Translations under genes and position numbers: made by a program
In this document: positions 48,500 to 57,095 of the stretch, one piece after another
Numbering within the stretch: the stretch's first letter is position 1
Layout: the number at the start of each line of letters is the position of its first letter
The notes under the pieces: generated by a model
The model's database searches: none
Told to the model about the DNA's origin: nothing
What the model saw: the letters and a program-made list of their open reading frames with translations, nothing else
DNA from: Entomohabitans teleogrylli
GTDB lineage: Bacteria; Pseudomonadota; Gammaproteobacteria; Enterobacterales; Enterobacteriaceae
DNA: 64,000 nucleotides
Reading direction: 5' to 3'
Assembly: GCF_001484765.1 (NCBI RefSeq)
Contig: NZ_LLXO01000012.1
Location: 186,001-250,000 of the forward strand

Positions 48500-49048
48500 T
48501 TATTCCTGGCCTTCCGCCAGCTCGCGCAGATACTGGAAAATCTGGCGTGACGATTTCGGCGGTTTATTGCCGGCTTTCTCTTTCTGGGCATTGCGCACCA
48601 GCGAGCGTAGCTGCTGGCGATCGGCAAGCGGATACAGCCCGATAACTTCAGCAATCACATCGTCGCCTTCATCAATCAGCCGGTCGCGCAGGGATTCCAG
48701 TTTATGGAATAGCGACACCTGCTGGTTATGGCGGTTTTTCAACTTATCCAGCGCCTGGCGAATGGGATCGACGTCGCGCTGTCGCAGCATTTTACCAATC
48801 AGCTGTATCTGGCGGCGGCGGCCCTCTTTTTTGATTTTCTGCGCCAGGTCAATGGCGGCGCGCAGATCGTCGTCAAGGGGGATTTTATCCAGGGCATTTT
48901 TGCCCAGTTCAACCAGTTCCACGCCAAGGCGCTTCAGCTCTTCGGCATCGCGCTTAATTTCACTTTTACTGACCCAGATAATCTCGTCATCGTCGTCGTT
49001 TTCGTTATCCGGAACGTCATCGAGCCAGTCTTCGGGCTGCTTCGTCAT
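48500..49048 (-). CDS. darP: Ribosome-associated protein DarP (YjgA, DUF615)
   Basis: 182 residues, highly charged and helical: an acidic N-terminus (about 1-28, [20 protein letters not shown]) and two basic helical bundles. YjgA/DarP co-purifies with 50S precursors and helps formation of the peptidyl-transferase centre in E. coli. Length is within one residue of the E. coli protein, and it lies divergent from pmbA as there. Confidence 0.95.
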   Translation of the reverse strand: MTKQPEDWLDDVPDNENDDDDEIIWVSKSEIKRDAEELKRLGVELVELGKNALDKIPLDDDLRAAIDLAQKIKKEGRRRQIQLIGKMLRQRDVDPIRQALDKLKNRHNQQVSLFHKLESLRDRLIDEGDDVIAEVIGLYPLADRQQLRSLVRNAQKEKAGNKPPKSSRQIFQYLRELAEGQE

Positions 49049-49186
49049 CTCAGGCTCCTTAAAAAAGAGGCTAATACTACCAGTTCAGGCGCACACTGAG
49101 AAAGGGTTCTCTGTTAGACTTCAGTGCAGTCTATCTGTTTTGGTTGAGTCTGAAGGGCGTCACTGCGACGCGGCTTCCCTTACATT

Positions 49187-50539
49187 ATGGCACTCGCGAT
49201 GAATCTAATCACACAAGTTGCGCAGCAGCGCAAAACCCTGGAACAGGCAGTGGCTCAGGCGCTGGAACTGGCTGCCGGCAAGGCCGACGGCGCGGAAGTG
49301 GCGGTCAGTAAAACCACCGGGATCAGCGTCAGCACGCGCTATGGCGACGTCGAGAATGTCGAGTTCAATAGCGATGGCGCATTAGGCATCACCGTTTATC
49401 ACCAGAATCGCAAGGGTAGCGCCTCTTCCACGGATTTGAGTCCGGATGCTATCGCGCGCACCGTGCAGGCGGCGCTGGATATTGCCCGTTACACCTCAGC
49501 CGATCCCTGCGCTGGCGTAGCGGATAAAGAACTGCTCGCCTTTGAAGCGCCGGATCTGTCGCTGTTTCACCCGGCGCAAATCGATGCCGATCGCGCCATC
49601 GAACTGGCGGCCCGGGCCGAGCAGAGCGCCCTCGACGCCGACCCGCGCCTCACCAATACCGAAGGCGGAAGTTTTAACAGCCACTACGGGATTAAAGTTT
49701 TCGGCAACAGCCATGGCATGTTGCAGAGCTACTGCTCCACCCGCCACTCGCTGTCGAGCTGCGTGATTGGCGAAGAGAATGGCAGTATGGAACGAGACTA
49801 CGCCTATACCATCGGTCGCGCGATAGAAGATTTACAGAGCCCGGAATGGGTCGGGGCGGAGTGCGCGCGCCGTACTCTGTCGCGGCTGGCGCCGCGCAAA
49901 CTCTCCACCATGCAGGCGCCGGTGATTTTTGCCGCCGAAGTGGCGACCGGGCTGTTCGGCCACCTGGTGGGGGCCATCGCTGGCGGCGCCGTATACCGTA
50001 AATCGACGTTTCTGCTCGATGCGCTGGGCAAACAGATTCTGCCTGACTGGCTGACCATTGAAGAACATCCTCATCTGCTGAAAGGGCTGGCGTCGACGCC
50101 ATTTGACAGCGAAGGGGTCGCCACCCATCGGCGGGATATCGTTAAAGACGGCGTGCTGCAGCAGTGGCTGTTAACTAACTACTCGGCGCGTAAGCTGGGC
50201 CTGAAAAGCACTGGCCATGCCGGCGGGATCCATAACTGGCGCATTGCCGGTCGCGGTCCGGACTTCGCCGGGCTCCTCAAAGAGATGGGGACCGGCCTGG
50301 TGGTGACAGAGCTGATGGGCCAGGGCGTGAGCGCCATTACCGGCGACTATTCGCGTGGTGCTTCCGGTTACTGGGTGGAGAACGGCGAAATTCAGTATCC
50401 GGTCAGCGAGATCACCATTGCCGGTAATCTGCAGGATATGTGGCGCAATATCGTAACGATTGGCGACGATATTGAAACCCGCAGTAATATTCAGTGTGGT
50501 TCGGTACTGTTGCCGGAGATGAAAATCGCTGGTCAGTAA
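49187..50539 (+). CDS. pmbA: Metalloprotease PmbA (TldE)
   Basis: 450 residues, same as E. coli, starting [20 protein letters not shown]. PmbA/TldE is the partner of TldD in a heterodimeric metalloprotease that matures microcin B17 and degrades CcdA; TldE itself lacks the metal ligands. Conserved TldE blocks such as [18 protein letters not shown] and [15 protein letters not shown] are present. It is divergent from darP and precedes cybC by 54 bases. Confidence 0.96.
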   Translation: MALAMNLITQVAQQRKTLEQAVAQALELAAGKADGAEVAVSKTTGISVSTRYGDVENVEFNSDGALGITVYHQNRKGSASSTDLSPDAIARTVQAALDIARYTSADPCAGVADKELLAFEAPDLSLFHPAQIDADRAIELAARAEQSALDADPRLTNTEGGSFNSHYGIKVFGNSHGMLQSYCSTRHSLSSCVIGEENGSMERDYAYTIGRAIEDLQSPEWVGAECARRTLSRLAPRKLSTMQAPVIFAAEVATGLFGHLVGAIAGGAVYRKSTFLLDALGKQILPDWLTIEEHPHLLKGLASTPFDSEGVATHRRDIVKDGVLQQWLLTNYSARKLGLKSTGHAGGIHNWRIAGRGPDFAGLLKEMGTGLVVTELMGQGVSAITGDYSRGASGYWVENGEIQYPVSEITIAGNLQDMWRNIVTIGDDIETRSNIQCGSVLLPEMKIAGQ

Positions 50540-50593
50540 GTTCACGGGCGCAGTCTGCCGTGCCCGTCTGTCTGATAGTAAAGAGGTGAGCCA

Positions 50594-50986
50594 ATGCGTA
50601 AATCTGTGGTTGCTATGCTGGCGGTATCGGCGCTGTTATTAACCAGTACCAGCGCGCTGGCGCGGGATCTGGCAGATGATATGGATACCCTGAACGACAG
50701 TTACAAAACGGTGCTGAAGACCGATAGCCCGACGGAACTGAAGGATGCGCTCAACACGATGCGCGCCGCCGCGCTGGATGCGCAGCAGGCCACCCCGCCA
50801 AAACTGGAAGGCAAGGCGCCGGACAGCCCGGAAATGAAGGACTATCGTCACGGGTTGACGATTCTCGTCGGCCAGATTGACGGCGCCCTGAAACTGGCGG
50901 CTGAAGGCAAGCTCAAAGAGGCGCAGATCGCGGCGGAAGGATTTAAGCAGACCCGCAATACTTATCATGAGAAATACCGTGAGTAA
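50594..50986 (+). CDS. cybC: Soluble cytochrome b562, periplasmic
   Basis: 130 residues with signal peptide ([23 protein letters not shown]) and a four-helix bundle. The haem ligands are retained: Met7 of the mature chain (in [11 protein letters not shown]) and the His near the C-terminus (NTYHEKYRE). It carries one non-covalent b-type haem; its physiological partner is not known. It is intact here, unlike in some E. coli K-12 annotations where the start is damaged. Confidence 0.95.
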   Translation: MRKSVVAMLAVSALLLTSTSALARDLADDMDTLNDSYKTVLKTDSPTELKDALNTMRAAALDAQQATPPKLEGKAPDSPEMKDYRHGLTILVGQIDGALKLAAEGKLKEAQIAAEGFKQTRNTYHEKYRE

Positions 50987-51111
50987 GCCGGGAACGGGCG
51001 CTGGCGCATTGCTGTTCAGGCGCTGTGCGGCAGGAAATGACCACTGCCTGGTCGCTGGCGAAGCGGCGTAGTGGTCTGTCGCCATTTATCTGGTTACAGG
51101 GATTTGCACCG

Positions 51112-51732
51112 ATGAATAGCACACCACGTCCCCATGATTTACTCTGGCTTGCCGATAGTAGTGCGCTGGAAGGCTTTACCGAGCCCTGGGTTGCCGCTCA
51201 GTGGCGCCCGGCATTGCCGGTGGTGGTGCGGCGGGATGCGGCGCGTATCGGGCGAATTCCGGTGCTCATTCGCGGTATGCGCCACCAACAGCTGGCCGCC
51301 GGTTGGGTCAACGCCAGCCGGATTATACGGACGGTGATGCCGGAGTCGCTGACGGATACCCGGCGACTGCTATGCTCGCCGTTTGTTTCCCAGCCGCCGG
51401 TGCAGGGAGCCATTCAACTGGCGATGCAGATCTGGCCCTGGACATGGGGGATTACCGGCGATGTCGGTTATAGCCTGGCGACCGAAATCCCGCTGCTCCA
51501 TGCCACTGGCGAACTGAATTTGCTAATTCGGGCGCCGCTGGCGCACAGCCGGGAGGCCTTTCGGCCGTGGCTGAGTCGGGTAAACCAACTTCCCTGCCGG
51601 ACTGCGACCCAGGTAGAGACGCCTTATGGCGGTTTCGCGCTGGCGGAGTGGCTACAGGAAGGGCGTGTATTACTGAAAACTCACTACGGAACGCGTCTGG
51701 TCAGCGATCCCTGGCATATCCCCGGAGAATGA
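51112..51732 (+). CDS. mdcG: Orphan MdcG-like phosphoribosyl-dephospho-CoA transferase with altered active site
   Basis: 206 residues from ATG 51112 (MNSTPRPHDLLWLADSSALE); the frame continues upstream without a supporting ribosome site. Sequence resembles MdcG, which attaches the triphosphoribosyl-dephospho-CoA prosthetic group to the acyl carrier protein of malonate decarboxylase (SPFVSQPPVQGAIQLAM, WPWTWGITGDVGYSLATEIP). Two things are odd. No other mdc gene is in the window. And the nucleotidyltransferase aspartate pair, which I recall as D134 and D136 in Klebsiella MdcG, is E134 and N136 here (TGELNLLI). It may be inactive or may have taken another role. Confidence 0.75.
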   Translation: MNSTPRPHDLLWLADSSALEGFTEPWVAAQWRPALPVVVRRDAARIGRIPVLIRGMRHQQLAAGWVNASRIIRTVMPESLTDTRRLLCSPFVSQPPVQGAIQLAMQIWPWTWGITGDVGYSLATEIPLLHATGELNLLIRAPLAHSREAFRPWLSRVNQLPCRTATQVETPYGGFALAEWLQEGRVLLKTHYGTRLVSDPWHIPGE

Positions 51733-52352
51733 AATCTCTCGTCCTGTCTTAAATTTTTCACCGCCGCGGCGGACTGGCGCCGCCAGGCGTAACCTTCATA
51801 TCCCTTATCGATAATCCCTGGTCACAGCAGGCGCTTTTATGCGGCAAACTGCGCGTCAGATGTCCTGACCCTCTGAGAATTCACCGGGCTTGATGTCGTA
51901 TTTGATGGGCGTTAATGCAGGTAAGTTCATCATTATTAATGAGTTATTGCTATTTAAAGTGGCGTTAATGGCTGGCGCCATCGGCACTACCTGACATTTG
52001 GCGACGCTATGAGGGTAGAGCGCCAGATAAGTATTCCTGATAGCAAGCCTGAATTTTGCGCTACTTCGCAAAAACAAACATTAGCAACCCTGTTATTTCT
52101 GCTCATCCCCTGGCGCCGTAACGTGATTTCAATCACATAAAACCGCGGAAAAACGGTCATTCACGTTATTTATGTGGGACAGATCACTCTGACCTGCCCC
52201 TTTTCCACTTCGAAGTGGAAAACAACTCGCTACAAACCTTTCCTTGCGGGAACTAAGTTTATACCCATCAACAGTCAGGTTACTGCCCGCAGGCAGTAGC
52301 GAAACCATCAGGCAACAGCGAAGCAGGCAGTATGAATAAGGGAGCCGTAACA
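51733..52352. promoter_or_regulatory. Long upstream region of the EF_0829-like operon
   Basis: 620 bases between mdcG and the PRD gene. It holds a 22-bp perfect palindrome at 52201-52222 and, on the minus strand at 51856-52077, a 73-codon open frame with no recognisable family. I searched for a sigma-54 -24/-12 pair, usual for PTS-regulated operons with an activator, and found none with correct spacing. The long distance is in keeping with multi-site activator control. Confidence 0.5.
52201..52222. promoter_or_regulatory. 22-bp palindrome, candidate operator of the PRD activator
   Basis: TTTTCCACTTC (52201-52211) is followed directly by its exact complement (52212-52222). The central 12 bases, CACTTCGAAGTG, recur at 52647-52658 inside the PRD gene. 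It lies about 150 bases before the first gene, an activator-like distance. Confidence 0.6.
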
Positions 52353-52676
52353 GTGAACGAAGCCGGAAACGGTCAGGCACAGCAAACCGAACAATTAGCA
52401 GTACGCGCGCTGGGCTGGGTATTTGACCTGCTGAAAAGCAGAAACATTATCCCTAATCCGGTGCAGGAACAGATGATGACATCCCACGTACGGGCCATGG
52501 CGCACCGTTCTGTGACCGGCGAACCGCTGCCGGAAGTGGACGCCAGCCTGTTTGAAGAGATCTCTGATGATTCCATGGAGATGGCGCGGTCGATAGTCCG
52601 GGAATTTGGCAATTTGCCTGAAGAAGAAGCCTGGCTGCTGTCGGTGCACTTCGAAGTGGCAAAAGACAATCTTTAA
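52353..52676 (+). CDS. Stand-alone PRD-domain protein (EF_0829-like)
   Basis: 107 residues if the GTG at 52353 is used, which has AAGGGAG eight bases upstream; an ATG at 52332 would add seven residues but has a poor ribosome site. The whole protein resembles one PTS regulation domain: helical, with conserved-looking His residues in MMTSHVRAMAHRSVTG and EEEAWLLSVHFEVAKDN. No DNA-binding domain is attached. It is the first gene of an operon of uncharacterised proteins, so it may receive phosphate from HPr and modulate the transport proteins or the activator encoded downstream. Function is not known. Confidence 0.75.
   Translation: MNEAGNGQAQQTEQLAVRALGWVFDLLKSRNIIPNPVQEQMMTSHVRAMAHRSVTGEPLPEVDASLFEEISDDSMEMARSIVREFGNLPEEEAWLLSVHFEVAKDNL
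52647..52658. promoter_or_regulatory. Second copy of the CACTTCGAAGTG palindrome
   Basis: CACTTCGAAGTG within the 3' end of the PRD gene, 446 bases after the first copy at 52206-52217. Flanks G...GCAAAA partly match the first site (CC...GAAAA). Confidence 0.4.
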
Positions 52677-52692
52677 TTTTCAGGAGAGCAAC

Positions 52693-53055
52693 ATGGAACA
52701 GATTACCGTAGTGATTGGCGATCGTCTGGGTAAAGGCCAGAAAGTGGCGGCAGGCGTCGAGCTGGCGGGCGGTCGCGCCGTGGTGGTACCGGGCGTGGCG
52801 GCGGATATGAAGCTGGGTGACGTGATGAAAGCGGAAAACGCCACCTTCGGGATCTCATTCTGCGGCAGCGGCGGCGCCGGGGCGATCACCGCGCAGAACA
52901 AATATGGTTATAAGGCGAAATACGGTATGCGCTCTGTGGAAGAGGGCGTAACGGCTATCAACGAAGGCTTCAACGTACTGGGCTTCGGCTTCATGGACAA
53001 GGAAGAACTGGGCACGAAACTGGTGGAAGCCTGGAAGAAAAAATACGGCGGCTGA
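52693..53055 (+). CDS. Glycine-rich SFCGS-family protein (EF_0830-like)
   Basis: 120 residues from ATG 52693 with CAGGAGAG upstream. Starts MEQITVVIGDRLGKGQKVAA and contains the namesake ISFCGSGGAGAITAQNKYGY. The small size, soluble character and a single conserved Cys in a Gly-rich loop recall the size and layout of a phosphorylatable PTS EIIB domain, but that is only an analogy. It is always found, as far as I recall, with the DUF4310/4311/4312 proteins. Function unknown. Confidence 0.82.
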   Translation: MEQITVVIGDRLGKGQKVAAGVELAGGRAVVVPGVAADMKLGDVMKAENATFGISFCGSGGAGAITAQNKYGYKAKYGMRSVEEGVTAINEGFNVLGFGFMDKEELGTKLVEAWKKKYGG

Positions 53056-53057
53056 AC

Positions 53058-53354
53058 ATGAAAGAACAGTTCACCACGACAGTCACCGTAAGCGGTAAGG
53101 GGAGCAGCAAGGCGCAGGCCTTTGCTGATGCCCTGAACCATGTCCAGGGCGCAGTAATGAAAAGCCAGCCGCATATTCTGTTACGCATTGAGCCTCAGGA
53201 TATTCGGGTTATCCAGGCGCAGTACAAGTCGCGCAAAGAAGCGTTTCTGTTCTTCTTCCTGCGCCGGGAGCGGCATACCTTCAGCGTTACGCTGGAGGTG
53301 ACGGTCAACGTGACAGCCATCAATCTCGACAAGGTGGATTTTGTCGCGCAATAA
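53058..53354 (+). CDS. DUF4312-family protein (EF_0831-like)
   Basis: 98 residues, two bases after the SFCGS gene, so translation is probably coupled. Starts MKEQFTTTVTVSGKGSSKAQ; the middle is basic (YKSRKEAFLFFFLRRERHTF) and the end is beta-rich. Predicted cytoplasmic; no membrane helix is long enough. Family function is unknown; constant association with two membrane proteins suggests a cytoplasmic component of the same transport complex. Confidence 0.82.
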   Translation: MKEQFTTTVTVSGKGSSKAQAFADALNHVQGAVMKSQPHILLRIEPQDIRVIQAQYKSRKEAFLFFFLRRERHTFSVTLEVTVNVTAINLDKVDFVAQ

Positions 53355-53384
53355 CCACCGAAGCATCAACAGAAGGTTACCAGG

Positions 53385-54161
53385 ATGTTCTTAATAATAT
53401 TAATAAAATCGCTCATTATCGGCGCCCTGGTTGGCGTGGGTGTGGGCGCAGGGGCTGCACGCATGTTCCACGCTCCCACCACGCAAGGGATGGGGGCATT
53501 CCGCACATTAGGTGAGTTGAATTCCTGCGAAGGGGATCCGGCATCGCATTTCTCCTTTGGTCTGGGGTTCTTCTTTAATGCCTGGGCATCATCCGTTGCC
53601 GCGGGCTCATTCACTCAGGATGTCGATCACCGCATCATTCCTAACTGGGGCGCAGCCGCGCTGATGATCAAAAACCGCAATGTCGCAGAGACACTGCACG
53701 ATCCGAAGAAAATGGCGATCTCCTGCACCATCATCGGCATGATCGTCGTTACGTTCCTTAACCTGACCGCCTCGTCAGTACCGGAATCGCTGCAGGTCAC
53801 CGCCGTGAAAGTGCTGGTGCCCGCCGCGAACCTGCTGGTCAACACTGTGATGCCAGTGATTTTCTGGCTGGCGGCGATTGAAGCCGGTAAGAAATCGGGC
53901 TTCTGGGCGACGATTTTCGGCGGCTGCGCGCAGCTGATTATGGGTAACGCCGTACCGGGTCTGGTACTGGGTATCCTGATTGGTAAAGGCGTGGAAGAGA
54001 GCGGCTGGAACCGCGTTACCAAAGTCATGATGGGCGCCATCATTGTCCTGTTCGTACTCAGCGCCTTCTTCCGCGGCTTCGACATGAAGATGATCGAATC
54101 CTTCAACATGACGGTGCCGAACTGGCTTGAGCTTATCCATAACTCAATGAGCGGCAAATAA
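53385..54161 (+). CDS. DUF4311-family integral membrane protein (EF_0832/0833-like)
   Basis: 258 residues with about six or seven hydrophobic helices, starting MFLIILIKSLIIGALVGVGV. A long loop between the first and second helices carries FRTLGELNSCEGDPASHFSFG. Glycine-rich helices and paired architecture with the next gene recall two-component membrane permeases such as mannose-type PTS IIC/IID, but no sequence similarity to them can be claimed. Probable transport component for the substrate of this operon. Confidence 0.82.
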   Translation: MFLIILIKSLIIGALVGVGVGAGAARMFHAPTTQGMGAFRTLGELNSCEGDPASHFSFGLGFFFNAWASSVAAGSFTQDVDHRIIPNWGAAALMIKNRNVAETLHDPKKMAISCTIIGMIVVTFLNLTASSVPESLQVTAVKVLVPAANLLVNTVMPVIFWLAAIEAGKKSGFWATIFGGCAQLIMGNAVPGLVLGILIGKGVEESGWNRVTKVMMGAIIVLFVLSAFFRGFDMKMIESFNMTVPNWLELIHNSMSGK

Positions 54162-54175
54162 CGGGAAGAGACACA

Positions 54176-54820
54176 ATGGAACAGAATAAGAACTTTTGGT
54201 ATGCCGACTGGTCGTTCCCGATCTTTGTTGGCCTGTTATCTTCCGGCGTGTTCGCCGGGACCCATATGTACTACCTCTATGGTATCGGGGCATTCAACGA
54301 AGTGGCGTTTGTCTCCATGCTGCGCGCCGGGATTGATACCGGCGTCTACGGCGCGGTAGCCGCGTTCGGCGCCAGCTTCCTGTTTGCGCGCATCATTGAA
54401 GGCTCGCTGGTGGGGATTCTGGATATCGGCGGTTCCATTCAGACCGGTGTTGGTCTGGGGATCCCGGCGCTGCTGCTGGGGGCGGGTTTTGTCTTCCCGG
54501 TCGCGAACTTTGCCGCTTCCCTGGTGACGGGTCTGGTGATTGGTCTGGCGATTGGCTATGTGATTATCGTCGCCCGTAAGTTCACCATTAACCAGAGTAA
54601 CTCCACCTACGGGGCTGATGTGATGATGGGGGCCGGTAACGCCTCCGGCCGCTTCCTCGGTCCGTTGATTATCCTCAGCGCGATGACCGCGTCGATTCCG
54701 ATCGGTATCGGATCGCTGCTTGGCGCACTGTTGTTCTATGTATGGCAAAAGCCGATTACCGGCGGGGCCATTCTTGGCGCCATGATCTTCGGTTCGATTT
54801 TCCCGGTCGCTATCAGCTAA
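54176..54820 (+). CDS. DUF4310-family integral membrane protein
   Basis: 214 residues with about six transmembrane helices and many glycines (WSFPIFVGLLSSGVFAGTHM near the N-terminus; GSIQTGVGLGIPALLLGAGF in the middle). It follows the DUF4311 gene by 14 bases and precedes the deacetylase by 42. The two membrane proteins are probably one transporter. No function has been assigned to the family that I know of. Confidence 0.82.
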   Translation: MEQNKNFWYADWSFPIFVGLLSSGVFAGTHMYYLYGIGAFNEVAFVSMLRAGIDTGVYGAVAAFGASFLFARIIEGSLVGILDIGGSIQTGVGLGIPALLLGAGFVFPVANFAASLVTGLVIGLAIGYVIIVARKFTINQSNSTYGADVMMGAGNASGRFLGPLIILSAMTASIPIGIGSLLGALLFYVWQKPITGGAILGAMIFGSIFPVAIS

Positions 54821-54862
54821 GTGTTGCGGGGGCTCAGGCCCCCGCTGCATCAGGAGAGTTCC

Positions 54863-55996
54863 ATGTATGATTTAGTTATTCGTCGGGCGCATCTGGTGGA
54901 CGATACGCTCATTGATATCGCCATTCAGGACGGCCGGATTGCGGCGCTCGGTGAGGTAGCCGGAGCGGGACGGCAGGAAGTGGATCTGAAGGGAGAACAC
55001 TACGTCAGCGCCGGATGGATCGATTCTCACGTTCACTGTTATCCCAAATCACCTATCTATCATGATGAACCGGACAGCGTAGGGATTGCTACCGGGGTGA
55101 CCACCGTCGTTGATGCCGGCAGTACCGGGGCGGACGATGTCGATACCTTTTACCAGATTACCCGCAGCGCGACGACCGATGTCTACGCGCTGCTTAACAT
55201 TTCCCGTGTAGGGTTGATCGCCCAGAACGAACTGGCCGATATGAGCCATATTGACGGCGACGCGGTACGTGAAGCGGTGAAGCGTTACCCGGACTTTATC
55301 GTTGGCCTGAAAGCGCGCATGAGCAGCAGCGTGGTGGGGGAGAACGGCATTACGCCGCTACAGCGCGCCAAAGCTATCCAGAAAGAGAACGGCGACCTGC
55401 CGCTGATGGTGCACATCGGCAATAATCCGCCGAACCTTGATGAAATAGCCGATCTGCTGACCTCCGGCGACATTATTACTCACTGCTATAACGGCAAACC
55501 GAACCGCATTCTGACCCCTTCCGGCGAACTGCGCGCCTCGGTTTCCCGGGCGATTCAGCGCGGCGTGCGTCTGGACGTGGGCCACGGCAGCGCCAGCCTC
55601 AGCTTCGCGGTTGCCCGTCAGGCGATTGCGATGGGGATTTTGCCGCATACCATCAGTTCCGATATTTATTGTAAGAACCGGATCAACGGCCCGGTGTACA
55701 GCCTGGCGGCGGTGATGTCGAAATTCCTCGCCGTCGGACTCTCCCTGCCGCAGGTGATCGATTGTGTTACCTGTCATGCGGCTCAGGGGCTGCGCCTTGA
55801 CGACAAAGGCAGTCTGGAGATTGGCAAAGCGGCCGACCTGACCATCTTTGAGCTGCGCCGCCAGCCGACGGTGATGCTGGATGCGGAAAACGACGCGCTG
55901 CAGGCCGATGAGCAACTGGTGGCGCTGGCCGCGGTACGCGCCGGGAAATGGTTTACCACCGAACAAGGGAAAGCCGAACATGTCTTCGATTTATGA
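54863..55996 (+). CDS. Amidohydrolase/deacetylase-family metallohydrolase (EF_0837-like)
   Basis: 377 residues from ATG 54863 with CAGGAGAG upstream. Amidohydrolase-superfamily barrel: H56-x-H58 in GWIDSHVHCYP, probable carboxylated Lys150 (VGLKARMSS), H184 (MVHIGNNPP), H207 (ITHCYNGK) and D267 (ISSDIYC) form the usual binuclear metal site. It would hydrolyse an amide bond, for example remove an acyl group from an N-acylated amino-sugar acid. Its end overlaps the PLP lyase by 17 bases. Confidence 0.88.
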   Translation: MYDLVIRRAHLVDDTLIDIAIQDGRIAALGEVAGAGRQEVDLKGEHYVSAGWIDSHVHCYPKSPIYHDEPDSVGIATGVTTVVDAGSTGADDVDTFYQITRSATTDVYALLNISRVGLIAQNELADMSHIDGDAVREAVKRYPDFIVGLKARMSSSVVGENGITPLQRAKAIQKENGDLPLMVHIGNNPPNLDEIADLLTSGDIITHCYNGKPNRILTPSGELRASVSRAIQRGVRLDVGHGSASLSFAVARQAIAMGILPHTISSDIYCKNRINGPVYSLAAVMSKFLAVGLSLPQVIDCVTCHAAQGLRLDDKGSLEIGKAADLTIFELRRQPTVMLDAENDALQADEQLVALAAVRAGKWFTTEQGKAEHVFDL

Positions 55997-57095
55997 GAAA
56001 TATAAATTAAAACAGGTCATTAACGCCTCCGGACGGATGACGATCCTCGGTGTGTCCACGCCGCGGCCGGAAGTGGTGGAAGCGGTCAACACCGGTATGA
56101 ACCACTACTTCGAAATGAAGGATTTGGTGAATAAAACCGGGGATTACATCGCCGGTCTGCTGAACGTCGAGGCGGCGGTGGTAGTCTCCTGCGCTTCCGC
56201 CGGTATTGCGCAGTCTGTTGCCGCGGTGCTGGTGAAAGACAGCGACTGGCTGCTGGAAAATCTCCATACCACGGCGCTGGAAAAAAACGAAATCGTCCTG
56301 CCGAAGGGGCATAACGTTAACTTTGGCGCGCCGGTCGGCACCATGGTGGCGCTGGGCGGCGGTAAAGTGGTGGAGGCGGGCTATGCCAACGAATGTTCCG
56401 CCGAACAGTTGGCGGCGGCAATCACCCCGCGCACCGCGGCAATCCTGTATATCAAATCCCACCACTGCGTGCAGAAGAGCATGCTGAATGTCGCCCAGGC
56501 GTCGGCGGTGGCGCGTATTCATAACCTGCCGCTGATTGTTGACGCGGCGGCGGAAGAAGATTTGCAGGCTTATTACCAGGCCGGCGCCGATCTGGTGATC
56601 TACAGCGGCGCCAAGGCGATAGAAGGGCCGACCAGCGGGCTGGTGATCGGCAAACGCAAGTATGTCGAATGGGTGAAGCGCCAGGCAAACGGTATTGGTC
56701 GGGCGATGAAGGTCGGTAAGGAAGGTATCCTCGGCCTGACCTGCGCCATCGAACACTATCTGACCGCCGCCAAAGAGAGCGGAGCGGAGATGGTGGCCAA
56801 AATGACCCCGTTTATTGATGCCCTGAACACCCTGAACGGCGTTAGCGCCCGGGTGGTGTGGGACTCCGCCGGCCGCGATATCGCCCGCGCTGAAATCAAA
56901 TTTGACGAGACCGTCACCGGTATCGCCACCGGCGATCTGGTGCAGGCCCTGAAACAGGGCGAATACGCTATCTATTTCCGCGGCTATAAAGCCAATGAGG
57001 GCATCATCGAGGCCGACGTGCGCAGCGTGACCGCCGCTCAGCTGGAGATTATTTCCCGCCGCATTAGTGAATTACTGAAGGAGAAACAGGCATGA
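55980..57095 (+). CDS. DgaE-family PLP-dependent ammonia-lyase (SelA-like fold)
   Basis: 371 residues from ATG 55980, overlapping the deacetylase end. Fold-type I PLP enzyme: K212 in VIYSGAKAIEGPTSG is the likely Schiff-base lysine and D188 in LPLIVDAAAEED the residue that pairs with the pyridine nitrogen. DgaE of Salmonella converts D-glucosaminate-6-phosphate to 2-keto-3-deoxygluconate-6-phosphate and ammonia; this relative probably performs the same kind of alpha,beta-elimination on the product of the deacetylase. The exact substrate is not established. Confidence 0.88.
   Translation: MSSIYEKYKLKQVINASGRMTILGVSTPRPEVVEAVNTGMNHYFEMKDLVNKTGDYIAGLLNVEAAVVVSCASAGIAQSVAAVLVKDSDWLLENLHTTALEKNEIVLPKGHNVNFGAPVGTMVALGGGKVVEAGYANECSAEQLAAAITPRTAAILYIKSHHCVQKSMLNVAQASAVARIHNLPLIVDAAAEEDLQAYYQAGADLVIYSGAKAIEGPTSGLVIGKRKYVEWVKRQANGIGRAMKVGKEGILGLTCAIEHYLTAAKESGAEMVAKMTPFIDALNTLNGVSARVVWDSAGRDIARAEIKFDETVTGIATGDLVQALKQGEYAIYFRGYKANEGIIEADVRSVTAAQLEIISRRISELLKEKQA

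Noticed and set aside
51856-52077. 73-codon minus-strand open frame before the PRD gene
   Set aside because: No family recognised, no clear ribosome site, and it lies in a region better read as regulatory; kept only as a remark.
52100-52352. Sigma-54 promoter for the DUF4310 operon
   Set aside because: No GG-N10-GC pair with acceptable flanks was found, although PRD activators of mannose-type systems often use sigma-54.
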